This document shows positions 7,402 to 14,677 of a stretch of DNA of 15,174 nt, piece after piece. The notes beneath the pieces are model-generated. The model searched no databases. It saw nothing but the letters and a program-made list of their open reading frames with translations, and was not told where the DNA came from. Positions within the stretch are counted from its first letter, which is position 1; every line of letters starts with the position of its first letter. The translations under genes were made by a program, and so were the position numbers. Origin of the DNA: Acetobacteraceae bacterium (GTDB lineage Bacteria > Pseudomonadota > Alphaproteobacteria > Acetobacterales > Acetobacteraceae); NCBI GenBank assembly GCA_003133265.1, contig PKWQ01000209.1, positions 4,992 through 20,165 of the forward strand, in the 5' to 3' direction.

Positions 7402-8372
7402 TCTATGCGGACGCGGTGCGCGAGGGTCTGGCCGAGGAAATGCGGCGCGACAAGCTGGTCTGGGCGCTGGGCGAGGACCTCAGCACCGCGCACACCAGCA
7501 CCAGCGCCAACCAGTACAAGGATCTGATCGAGGAGTTCGGGCCGAGGCGGATCGTCAACGCGCCAATCTCGGAATCGACCATCATGGGGGCCGGCGTCGG
7601 CGCCGCCGTCGCCGGCACCAGGCCGATCGCCGATCTGCGCTCGATAGATTTCGCCATGTGCGCGATCGACGAGCTGGTGAACCAGGCGGCGAAGATACGC
7701 TACATGTTCGGCGGTCAGGCGCGGGTTCCGCTGGTGGCGCGGATGGCGATCGGCACGCGCCGCGGCGCGGCGGCGCAGCACTCGCAGTCCTATGAATCGT
7801 GGTTCGTCCACATCCCCGGCCTGATCGTGGTGACACCCTCGACGCCGGCCGACGGCAAGGGCCTGCTCAAGTCCGCGATCCGCTGCGACGACCCCGTGGT
7901 GTTCATGGAACACAAGGAACTGTGGGGTGCCAAGGGCGAGGTATCGGCGGACCCGGAGCATCTGGTGCCGCTGGGGAAGGCGCGGATTGCGCGCGTCGGC
8001 AAGGACCTGACGATCGTCGCCTGGTCGCGCATGGTGGTGCTGGCGTGCAAGGCGGCGGAGGAACTGGCGACGGCCGGCATCGACGCCGAGGTGATCGATC
8101 TGCGGACGCTATGGCCGTGGGATCAGGAGGCCGTGTTCGCTTCGGTGCGCAAAACCCGGCGGCTGCTGGTGCCGCAGGAGGCGGTGCTGGCGGGTGGTTT
8201 CGCCGGAGAGGTGGCCGCGACCGTGGCGGAAGCGCTCGGCGATGTGCTGAAGACGTCGGTTCGGCGCCTTGGCGCGCCGCGCATGCCGGTGCCCTATGCG
8301 CCACCGCTGGAGGACGAATACCGCATCACCGACCGGCAAATCGTCGCGACAGCAAGGAGCATGTGCCGGTAA
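7389..8372 (+). CDS. Thiamine-diphosphate dehydrogenase E1 component, beta subunit (transketolase-like)
   Basis: This 327-aa beta subunit completes the E1 active site. The start is ATG 7389, chosen because GGGAGG at 7377-7382 sits 6 bases upstream. It overlaps the end of the alpha gene by 13 bases, so translation is coupled. A second ATG at 7398 that overlaps the alpha stop (ATGA) is less likely. The Pyr domain shows ALGEDLSTA, NAPISEST with the TPP-activating Glu62, IADLRSIDFAMCAIDELVNQAAK, and AAQHSQSYESWFVHIPGL with His131. The C-terminal domain has the usual VIDLRTLWPWD and AGGFAGEVAATVAE. The C-terminus ends shortly after VPYAPPLEDEY, as in relatives. No lipoyl-acyltransferase (E2) or lipoamide dehydrogenase (E3) follows, so the enzyme must either use partners encoded elsewhere or work with an artificial-acceptor-like redox route. 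Confidence 0.93.
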   Translation: MPEMIYADAVREGLAEEMRRDKLVWALGEDLSTAHTSTSANQYKDLIEEFGPRRIVNAPISESTIMGAGVGAAVAGTRPIADLRSIDFAMCAIDELVNQAAKIRYMFGGQARVPLVARMAIGTRRGAAAQHSQSYESWFVHIPGLIVVTPSTPADGKGLLKSAIRCDDPVVFMEHKELWGAKGEVSADPEHLVPLGKARIARVGKDLTIVAWSRMVVLACKAAEELATAGIDAEVIDLRTLWPWDQEAVFASVRKTRRLLVPQEAVLAGGFAGEVAATVAEALGDVLKTSVRRLGAPRMPVPYAPPLEDEYRITDRQIVATARSMCR

Positions 8373-8430
8373 CGCGGCGTCGCAGCCGCCCAGCCGCATC
8401 AAGCCAGCCCCCAGCAAGGAGAAACCCGCC

Positions 8431-8832
8431 ATGCCGGTTTATCGTTACGATCATGTGCATCTACGCAGCCCCGACCCCGAGGCGACCGCGCGCTGGTTCG
8501 AGAAGATGTTTGGCGCCGAAATCGTTCGCGGCACGTATGGCGAAGGCACGTTCTACCCCAACCAGCCCCGCGTCTTCATCAAGCTCGGCGGCCAGACCGT
8601 GCTGATCGCGCCAGCGCACCACGACGAGCCGACCGGCGCCGAACCGCGTTTCCCGTATTTCGGTCTCGAACATATCGGCCTGACCGTCGATGACATCGAT
8701 GCGGCGGCGGCCGACCTGCGCGCGAAGGGTGCCGATATCGCGGTGGGACCGATGGATTATTCGGCGGGCACGCGGCTCGCGTTCATCCGTGGCCCCGAGG
8801 GCGTCTTTGTCGAGATCGTGCAGCGGACATAG
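8431..8832 (+). CDS. VOC-family (glyoxalase/bleomycin-resistance fold) protein
   Basis: This 133-aa protein is a single vicinal-oxygen-chelate module pair, like lactoylglutathione lyase, methylmalonyl-CoA epimerase or small dioxygenases. The start is ATG 8431 with AAGGAGA 8 bases upstream. Likely metal ligands are His8 (or His10) in YDHVHLRS, the His of FGLEHIGLTVDD near residue 78, and the late Glu in GVFVEIVQ. The sequence also shows DPEATARWFEKMFGAE in the first half and FIRGPEGVFVEI at the end. It lies 58 bases after the E1 beta gene and is probably co-transcribed. A role in isomerising or splitting an intermediate made by or fed to the E1 enzyme is an inference only. The precise reaction cannot be told from sequence. 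Confidence 0.85.
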   Translation: MPVYRYDHVHLRSPDPEATARWFEKMFGAEIVRGTYGEGTFYPNQPRVFIKLGGQTVLIAPAHHDEPTGAEPRFPYFGLEHIGLTVDDIDAAAADLRAKGADIAVGPMDYSAGTRLAFIRGPEGVFVEIVQRT

Positions 8833-8949
8833 CGCGGTCCGGACAATCCGCCGGAGCAGCACGGCCGAGGCCAAAGGAACAAGCCCGCTCACCTTGTCGT
8901 TCCATGGCCCCGCCCCCAATCCGATCGCGCCGGATGCATGCGGCCCGCG

Positions 8950-8972
8950 CGTGGCGGCAAAATACCGCCACG
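8950..8972. terminator. Hairpin between convergent VOC and rpfF genes (possible bidirectional terminator)
   Basis: An 8-bp perfect stem CGTGGCGG / CCGCCACG surrounds a 7-base loop CAAAATA. It lies in the 154-base gap where the plus-strand dehydrogenase operon and the minus-strand rpfF gene run towards each other. The position fits a shared stop signal, but no T-run follows on either strand, so release would need Rho or structure alone. Confidence 0.4.
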
Positions 8973-8986
8973 TACCGCAAAGCCGG

Positions 8987-10036
8987 TCATTCCGCCGCAA
9001 CCGCGATCGCGCCGCTCGCCCGACGGCGATCCTGGGCCCCGGCAAGCCGCTCCATCTTGCGCAGGTCGGCGCTGGTCAGCCGCAGCGCGGCGGCAACCCA
9101 GATGTCGGCGACATCGCGCAGTTCGCTCAGGGTCACAGGCGCAACCCGCTGCCGGGTCTTGTACACGGCTTGCAGGGCATTGTGCTTCCGGTCGGTGCGT
9201 TGGATATAGTCACGAACCGCCGCCTCGCCCTTGCCGTCCTCGGCCAGCACATCGACGATGCCCATCTCGTGCAGTTCCGCCGCCGTGTAGATGCGCCCAC
9301 TCAGAATCATCTTCTCGGCCCGCACGGCATCGAGGCGCCGGGACAGGAAGCTATAGGCGCCCATGCCAGGGAACAGGTTGAACAGCACTTCCGGCAGACC
9401 GAATTTCGCGCTCCGCTCGGCGACGATCACATTGCAGGACAACGCGGTCTCGAAGCCGCCGCCCAGCGCGTCGCCTTGCACCATGGCGATCGTGACGATC
9501 GGCTGGTCGTAGCTGACGGCGTTGTTGTAGACGACATCCACACAGGAGTATGCGTAGGCTTGCAATTTGCTTCGTTCCCCCGCGCGGATCGCATTGGCGA
9601 ACAGCATAAGGTCGCCGCCCAGGTTGAAAATCCCCGGCGTATGCGACCCGACCACGAAATAGCGGAACGGCGCCTCGCCATCCGGATCGCTTTCCGCGAA
9701 CGTGCTGCGGATCAAGCTCTGCATGGATGTCACATCCCGCAACAACCCCCGAGTAACGCTGGGCCGGCCCTGTGGCCGCATCAAGCACCAGAAGGTCCGC
9801 GCGGCTGTATCGAGTTCAACGCTGATCTCGGGATATTGTTGTTCACCGATACTCAAACGTCTCGAAACACGTTCTTCGGATATAAAACGATGCTTCTGCG
9901 CGCCGCCCGTGCCATCGAAGTGAGGGCTGACAGACGCATTGCGGGGGTGATCTCCAACTATCATCTGGCGAATTCCACCAGCTCCATGCAGGCTATCATG
10001 GTGGAAATCGAGTTTGGGGGTCTCGGCGATGAACAT
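8987..10036 (-). CDS. rpfF: DSF synthase RpfF (crotonase-fold, cis-2-unsaturated fatty acid signal synthase)
   Basis: RpfF makes diffusible signal factor by dehydrating 3-hydroxyacyl-ACP and releasing the cis-2-enoic acid. The core closely matches Xanthomonas and Burkholderia RpfF: FNLGGDLMLFANAIRAGER, VQGDALGGGFETALSC, GLPEVLFNLFPGMGAYSF, and a late ADIWVAAALRL...MERLAGAQDRRR. Both catalytic glutamates, Glu141 and Glu161 in Xanthomonas, are present exactly 20 residues apart (Glu196 and Glu216 here). General enoyl-CoA hydratases lack the GLPEVLFNLFPGMGAY block. The start is uncertain. ATG 10036 has GGAG 9 bases upstream and gives 349 aa with a 60-residue N-terminal extension of no known family. 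TTG 9856 gives 289 aa, the length of Xanthomonas RpfF, but has no clear ribosome site. ATG 9964 (325 aa, GGTGG upstream) lies between. rpfC lies upstream on the same strand. Confidence 0.9.
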   Translation of the reverse strand: MFIAETPKLDFHHDSLHGAGGIRQMIVGDHPRNASVSPHFDGTGGAQKHRFISEERVSRRLSIGEQQYPEISVELDTAARTFWCLMRPQGRPSVTRGLLRDVTSMQSLIRSTFAESDPDGEAPFRYFVVGSHTPGIFNLGGDLMLFANAIRAGERSKLQAYAYSCVDVVYNNAVSYDQPIVTIAMVQGDALGGGFETALSCNVIVAERSAKFGLPEVLFNLFPGMGAYSFLSRRLDAVRAEKMILSGRIYTAAELHEMGIVDVLAEDGKGEAAVRDYIQRTDRKHNALQAVYKTRQRVAPVTLSELRDVADIWVAAALRLTSADLRKMERLAGAQDRRRASGAIAVAAE

Positions 10037-10404
10037 GTCAGGGCGCTCCGATGACGTGATCCGACTCAGTGCCGCGACGGTGCCGAGGACCAGGTCGGAA
10101 TTTGCGAAAACGCAAACGCCTATATCGTGCGGCGATCCGGTCGAATTTGCCACTTGTTTTGATGCATCAGGAACGATTTATGCCCATGAGGTAATAATTT
10201 TGTCATCAGAGAGCGCGTGAGCAACACTATAAGTCTAAAAATTCAGTGCCCGCCGGGCGGCGCTCATGCCCTCTCTGCAACCTCCGACGGATCATATTTT
10301 TGCCAACCGAGCGGCACCGTGGCCGCTCCCAAAACTCACGCCGTCATGGTCCGGCAGATCGCAGACCTCCGATACCGGCTGCCTTAAGTATCAACCGGCC
10401 ACGC
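10037..10404. promoter_or_regulatory. AT-richer gap between rpfC and rpfF, likely rpfF control region
   Basis: No convincing gene is seen in these 368 bases. They are visibly richer in A and T than the flanking genes, as expected for a promoter region. The part next to rpfF carries a perfect dyad at 10101-10116 and a pair of near-identical direct repeats at 10093-10105 and 10139-10150. A TATAGG-like box on the minus strand near 10119-10126 sits immediately before the dyad as rpfF is read. Its -35 partner is unclear. A short GC hairpin at 10250-10260, followed on the minus strand by TTTTT, could end the rpfC message but is weak. Confidence 0.4.
10093..10150. repeat. Direct-repeat pair with embedded perfect dyad upstream of rpfF
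   Basis: On the plus strand, GGTCGGAATTTGC at 10093-10105 recurs as GGTCGAATTTGC at 10139-10150, identical apart from one extra G, about 46 bases apart. The first copy runs into a perfect dyad, TTTGCG-AAAA-CGCAAA, at 10101-10116. Relative to the rpfF ATG at 10036 the dyad is about 65-80 bases upstream. Similar sites two to four helical turns apart are common for dimeric regulators, but the protein is not identified. Confidence 0.4.
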
Positions 10405-12957
10405 TCAGCTGCGTGTCTCGGACTGAGCTGACTCCGTGCTATATTGTAACATGAGGATCCTGGCACGTTCGAATTCCGCCTCGATCTGCCGAACATACCC
10501 CTCGCCGTTTGCGAGGAGTTCCGCGCGGCTGATCTCTACCCCAGACACGCACATTTCGTAGACGATCTTGGCACCGACATTCGCCGCACCGCTGCGCAGC
10601 GCGTGTATCTGGTCCCTGAAGGATTGCACCTCGCCAGCCGCCACGGCCGAATGGAGGTTCTGCACCAGGATCGATCCATCGACGAGAAATGTCGAGATCA
10701 GGTCCAACATGAAATCCCGGCCACCGAGCACCTGAAGGTTGGTCAGCGTTTGCAGATCGATTGCCGGAGCACGGCCCCCATGAAATCGCGGGTGTTCGGA
10801 GATTTCAGTTACAATCGACCGGGCAGTTTGGGCGGCTGGCTGCGGCTGGGATGGCTGCGGCACGAATTGGTCGATGAGCTCCAGTAGTCGCGTAGCCTCG
10901 ATCGGCTTGATCGCGCAGGCATCCATGCCCGCCTCGATGCAGCGGCTGGCCGCATCGGGCGTTGCATCGGCGGTCAGCCCGATGATCGGCACATGCGGCT
11001 GCCCGAGCGCCATCATACGGTAGAGCTTCGTCGCCTCGATCCCTCCCATGACCGGCATATTGACGTCCATGATGATCAAATCGAAGGTGGCCTCCTCCAG
11101 GACGTCGAGCGCCAGCTCGCCATTGTCGGCGATCTGCACCGTGTGCCCCGCGATTTCGAGGATCTTGGCGATCACTTTCTGGTTGGAGCGGTTGTCGTCG
11201 ACCAGAAGAATCCCGAGCGGCCGCTCGGCGTGCGGTATCTGGCCGCGCAGCGCTCCATCCGCCGATTGTTCCGCATCGCCCGCCGTGGCGATGCGCAATG
11301 CCATAGGTAGTTCGGTGTCTACCGCATCCGACGAAACGACAGAGACGAAGTGGCGGCGAATGGACGTCGGCGGCAGGCCAGACAATCTTGTCGCGGATAT
11401 CAAGATGGCCCTGGCAATAACCGAGGAATCGAAATCCCCCCTGGCCGCTGCCAGGCTGTCCGCATCCGCGTCAAAGCCGCCTTCATCCAGGATGACGATG
11501 CGCCGCCGGGTACCGGCGGGCGGAGCAACGCGCAGCAACTGCATCGCCTGCACCATTGTACTGGCGAGCATCACGTTGCGGCACCGTGCGGTCAGACGCG
11601 TGAAAAGGCCGTCGGCAACCGCTCCACCGGCCGACAACATAACGATCTGGACCCCTTCAAGTACCGGCGCCTCCGGCTCCAGGTCGGCCTGGCGGGACAT
11701 GGTCAGGGTGAACCAGAATGTACTGCCGACGCCGAGCTGGCTTTCGAGCCCCATTTCGCCGCCCTGCAACCGGACCATCTGCTTTGAAATCGCCAGCCCG
11801 AGCCCGGTCCCGCCGAACCGGCCGGAAATGGTCTCGTCGGCCTGGGTGAAATTCTCGAAAATCCGGTCGCGCGCGGCAGGCGATATACCGATCCCGGTAT
11901 CCGAAACCTCGATGCGCAATCGCACGCCGGCGCCCTCGAGCTGCACGCCGTCGGCCGCGATGGTGACAGCCCCCTGCTCGGTGAACTTGACCGCATTGGC
12001 GGCCAGATTGATGAGTATCTGCGCCAGTTGCCGGCGATCGCCATGCAGTCTCACCGGCGTGGACGGGCTCACATGCAGCCCGAGCGGCAGCCCCTTCTCG
12101 TTGGCCCGCACCGAGACCATGCCCTGCACTTCGGTGAGCAGGTCCAGCAGATCGAAATCGACCGCATTGGTCGGCATCTGCTGGGCCTCGAGCCGCGAGA
12201 GATCGAGGATGTCGTCGATCAGCATCAGCAAAGACTGCGCCGATGCCTTGATCGTCTGGCTCATGTCATGTTGCTGGGGATCGAGCTTGGTGCCGGACAG
12301 CAGGTCGCTCATCCCGATGACCGCGGTCAGCGGCGTGCGAAGTTCGTGGCTGACGCTGGCAAGAAACAGGCTCTTGGCTTGATTGGCCTTCTCTGCCTGG
12401 CTCTTGGCATCCGAGAGCTTGCGGATCAGCGTGGCGGCATAGAGCGGCAGGATGACGAGGCCCGCCAGGAGACCGAGCGTGAGCGGCAGGTTTTGCGCCC
12501 AATATTTCGTTGTCAAGCCGACAAGGCCGAAACCGGCCACGCTCAGTCCGGTGGCGGCATACAGGTACGGCACGCCGAAGCGAAAGCCATTGCCGAAGAT
12601 GATCCACAGATAGAACGGATAAAGCGCCGCCACCAGCGGTCCACCGAAATGAAGCCCGCACGACAGCAATCCCAGATCTATCAGCATTGCCAGAAGGCGG
12701 CGCGTGACCGACACGCCCGGTGACCAAACCATGTGGCCAAACAGCAGCACCGCCGCCGCGACGTAAGCGCCACCAATCGCCAGAGCAGAATGCATTCCGG
12801 GCGTGCCGGAAAGGACGATCACCAGAACATAGCCAAGGATCGCAACGCTGATCGCCAGCCTGTTCAGGATCATCTCATGTTCACGATCCGGCCTGTCGCG
12901 CAGGCGCGTGGCGATCATACGAATGAACATGACTGCGGACAGGGGGCCGATTTTCAC
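10405..12957 (-). CDS. rpfC: DSF sensor hybrid histidine kinase RpfC
   Basis: This 850-aa membrane hybrid kinase senses DSF-type signals and, in Xanthomonas, also restrains RpfF by binding it through its receiver. Residues about 30-180 hold five or six hydrophobic helices. The RRLLAMLIDLG, FGNGFRFGVPYLYAAT and LLAGLVILPLYAATLIR segments match RpfC closely. After it come HisKA with His204 (SVSHELRTPL), N-box NLAANAVKFT (317-326), G1 DTGIGIS (353-359) and G2 FGGTGLGL. Residues about 433-560 form a receiver-like spacer. A true REC follows, with LLVDDNR, Asp631 in IIMDVNMP and Lys684, and then an HPt with His785 in IHALRSGAANVGA. Xanthomonas RpfC is 726 aa and lacks so long a spacer. The start is uncertain: GTG 12957 is the longest but its GGGAGA touches the codon; ATG 12930 and ATG 12918 have no ribosome site. 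It is the first gene of the minus-strand pair. Confidence 0.92.
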   Translation of the reverse strand: MKIGPLSAVMFIRMIATRLRDRPDREHEMILNRLAISVAILGYVLVIVLSGTPGMHSALAIGGAYVAAAVLLFGHMVWSPGVSVTRRLLAMLIDLGLLSCGLHFGGPLVAALYPFYLWIIFGNGFRFGVPYLYAATGLSVAGFGLVGLTTKYWAQNLPLTLGLLAGLVILPLYAATLIRKLSDAKSQAEKANQAKSLFLASVSHELRTPLTAVIGMSDLLSGTKLDPQQHDMSQTIKASAQSLLMLIDDILDLSRLEAQQMPTNAVDFDLLDLLTEVQGMVSVRANEKGLPLGLHVSPSTPVRLHGDRRQLAQILINLAANAVKFTEQGAVTIAADGVQLEGAGVRLRIEVSDTGIGISPAARDRIFENFTQADETISGRFGGTGLGLAISKQMVRLQGGEMGLESQLGVGSTFWFTLTMSRQADLEPEAPVLEGVQIVMLSAGGAVADGLFTRLTARCRNVMLASTMVQAMQLLRVAPPAGTRRRIVILDEGGFDADADSLAAARGDFDSSVIARAILISATRLSGLPPTSIRRHFVSVVSSDAVDTELPMALRIATAGDAEQSADGALRGQIPHAERPLGILLVDDNRSNQKVIAKILEIAGHTVQIADNGELALDVLEEATFDLIIMDVNMPVMGGIEATKLYRMMALGQPHVPIIGLTADATPDAASRCIEAGMDACAIKPIEATRLLELIDQFVPQPSQPQPAAQTARSIVTEISEHPRFHGGRAPAIDLQTLTNLQVLGGRDFMLDLISTFLVDGSILVQNLHSAVAAGEVQSFRDQIHALRSGAANVGAKIVYEMCVSGVEISRAELLANGEGYVRQIEAEFERARILMLQYSTESAQSETRS

Positions 12958-13121
12958 TCTCCCATCATATCAGCCTGGCACCTCTCGTGGCCGAACGAGA
13001 CCCGGTAGGAGCTATCGGCAACATGACCAGCTTGGGAACATCCGGTCACAGACTAGCTTAGAACCAGCGCCTTGTCTCTGAAATATCTGGCATATGCGTT
13101 CTGACGTAGTTCCCTGGCGAT

Positions 13122-13144
13122 GGCAATCGCGGAGAGCGATTGCC
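13122..13144. repeat. Perfect 9-bp inverted repeat in the prpD-rpfC gap
   Basis: GGCAATCGC and GCGATTGCC flank the 5-base centre GGAGA. The element lies 83 bases past the stop of the MmgE/PrpD gene and about 165 bases upstream of rpfC. It is strong enough to fold in RNA. No T-run follows on either strand, so it may be a terminator stem without a U-tract, a processing site, or an operator for rpfC. Confidence 0.45.
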
Positions 13145-13226
13145 CCGGTCATCGTGCGCTATGGAGTGGGCCCATCGGGGCGGACAGGGGTCCGCGCATC
13201 GGACCGCCCGGCTATCCGCCCGACGG

Positions 13227-14612
13227 CTACGAGACGGCGACCTCCAGCAGCGCCGTGACCTCACCGATGTCGGCCACGCTGTCGAATAGCTGCAATTTCT
13301 CGAACAGCGGCGCGATTTGCGCGCGCGGCAGCGACCGTTCGGCGCAGTCCTGGAACTTGTCCCAAAGTTCGGCGGTGCTCATCGGATTGTCGCCGCCACG
13401 CCCGACCAGTTCCTCCACGCGCCGCGACAGGCAGCGTCCGTCGCGCAGGGTAACGATGACCTCGGCACCCCATTGTTGCGGTGCGTCGTCCGCCATGTCC
13501 GGATGCGGCCGCGCCTCGGTCACGGCGAGAATCCGGCGCACCGCCGGATCGAGATGCGCGTCGCCCTCGAAATCCTTCAGCCGCACGGCGCCATCCACCA
13601 GGGCACGGGCGGTGACGTACTGAACGCTGAACTTCGCCTCCAGCGGTGTCCGCGGATCGGGCTTGTTGGTGTGGCGCAGCCGCCTTCGATGCGGCATCAC
13701 CGCCACCCGCGCGACGTCGTCGGCGCGGATGCCTTCCTCGCGCACCAGGTCGAGCATCATGGTGATCGCCGGATGCGTGCTGCCGCAGCAGGGGAACTGC
13801 TTCAGCGCGTTCGATCCGTCCTCTATCTCCAGCGGCGCGGCCCAGTCGGTGAGCATGCGCTGGGCATCGAAATTGCCGGGGCCATTGAAGACATTGAGGA
13901 ATCCCTGGTGGTGCTCGAAAACCTCCGGATTGGCATCGAACCCGCCTTCGGCCAACAAGGCGGCGAACAGGCCGTTGCGCGCGGAGTGACCGACATGCAG
14001 CGGCTTCACCATGGTGCCGAAATTCGCCTTCAGCCCGCTCGCCAGCGAGGCGGCGATCGCCAGCGCGGTCGTGGTCCTGGCCTGATCCAGCGCCATCAGA
14101 TGCGCGGCGGCGGCGGCGGCCCCCAGCACGCCGAGCGTCGCGGTCGGGTGCCAGCCCTTGTCGTAGTGATGATAATTCACCGCCCGCGCGATGCGGATCT
14201 CGGTCTCGATACCGATGATATAGGCCGCCATCACCTGCCGGCCGCTGGCATGGCGTTCCTCGCCCAGCGCGAACAGCAGCGCGATCAGCGGCACCGACTG
14301 ATGCCCGCCCATCACGCTGCTGAAATCGTCGTAGTCGAGCGCGTGCGACGCGGTGCCGTTGATCAGCGTGGCATCCAGCGCGCTGGTGCGCCGGTTGGAA
14401 CCGAAGATCAGCGACGCGCCCGGTGCCGCGGCTACGCCCGGGGTGCGCAGCAGGATGCGGGTGCAATCCTCCGCCATCCCGGCCAGCGTCACGCCGATGG
14501 TATCGACCGTCGCAGTCCGTGACTGGGCGAGCGCGCGGGGTGTGGCCTGTGTGATGTCGAACGCGCAAATCTTTTCGGCCAGCCGCATCGCCAGCGTGCG
14601 GTCATTCTGCAT
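13227..14612 (-). CDS. MmgE/PrpD-family protein (2-methylcitrate dehydratase / cis-aconitate decarboxylase superfamily)
   Basis: This 461-aa cytoplasmic protein is full length for the MmgE/PrpD family, which includes 2-methylcitrate dehydratases, cis-aconitate decarboxylases and iminodisuccinate epimerases. The start is ATG 14612, with GGGGG about 6 bases before it; an upstream in-frame start at 14645 is less likely. Active-site positions of cis-aconitate decarboxylase (Asp93, His103, His159, Lys207, Lys272, Tyr318, from memory) have counterparts: Asp93 in HALDYDDF, His104 in MGGHQSV, His155 in GWHPTATLG, Lys203 in VKPLHVGHSARNG, Lys271 in LKQFPCCGSTHPA, and Tyr332 in KFSVQYVTARAL. The protein should therefore be active, but the substrate cannot be assigned. 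Neither prpB nor prpC is nearby, so a methylcitrate-cycle role is not supported. The neighbour upstream is an unrelated lipoprotein, 65 bases away. Confidence 0.9.
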   Translation of the reverse strand: MQNDRTLAMRLAEKICAFDITQATPRALAQSRTATVDTIGVTLAGMAEDCTRILLRTPGVAAAPGASLIFGSNRRTSALDATLINGTASHALDYDDFSSVMGGHQSVPLIALLFALGEERHASGRQVMAAYIIGIETEIRIARAVNYHHYDKGWHPTATLGVLGAAAAAAHLMALDQARTTTALAIAASLASGLKANFGTMVKPLHVGHSARNGLFAALLAEGGFDANPEVFEHHQGFLNVFNGPGNFDAQRMLTDWAAPLEIEDGSNALKQFPCCGSTHPAITMMLDLVREEGIRADDVARVAVMPHRRRLRHTNKPDPRTPLEAKFSVQYVTARALVDGAVRLKDFEGDAHLDPAVRRILAVTEARPHPDMADDAPQQWGAEVIVTLRDGRCLSRRVEELVGRGGDNPMSTAELWDKFQDCAERSLPRAQIAPLFEKLQLFDSVADIGEVTALLEVAVS

Positions 14613-14677
14613 CGGTCGCCCCCAATATCCATCGAATATCAGCAAGCTTATGCCGCCAGCGCCCCGGCGTCACCCGC

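Noticed and set aside
10037..10153. Further upstream extension of RpfF to a GTG at 10153
   Set aside because: The added segment covers the dyad and direct repeat, has no ribosome site, and has no resemblance to RpfF proteins.
10237..10261. Possible rho-independent terminator after rpfC
   Set aside because: The stem is only 4-5 bp (CCGC/GCGG) with a loop of 3, and the T-run is several bases away; too weak to list as a terminator.
11048..12382. 444-codon plus-strand open frame opposite rpfC
   Set aside because: Antisense to the conserved HisKA, HATPase and REC region; Ser/Arg-rich with no recognisable fold.
13261..14568. Long alternative frames on both strands over the MmgE/PrpD gene
   Set aside because: The MmgE/PrpD frame keeps all expected active-site residues; the others are Arg/Gly/His-rich shadows.
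13227..14612. Assignment of the MmgE/PrpD gene as prpD of the methylcitrate cycle
   Set aside because: No prpB, prpC or acnD gene is nearby, and family members with other substrates are common.
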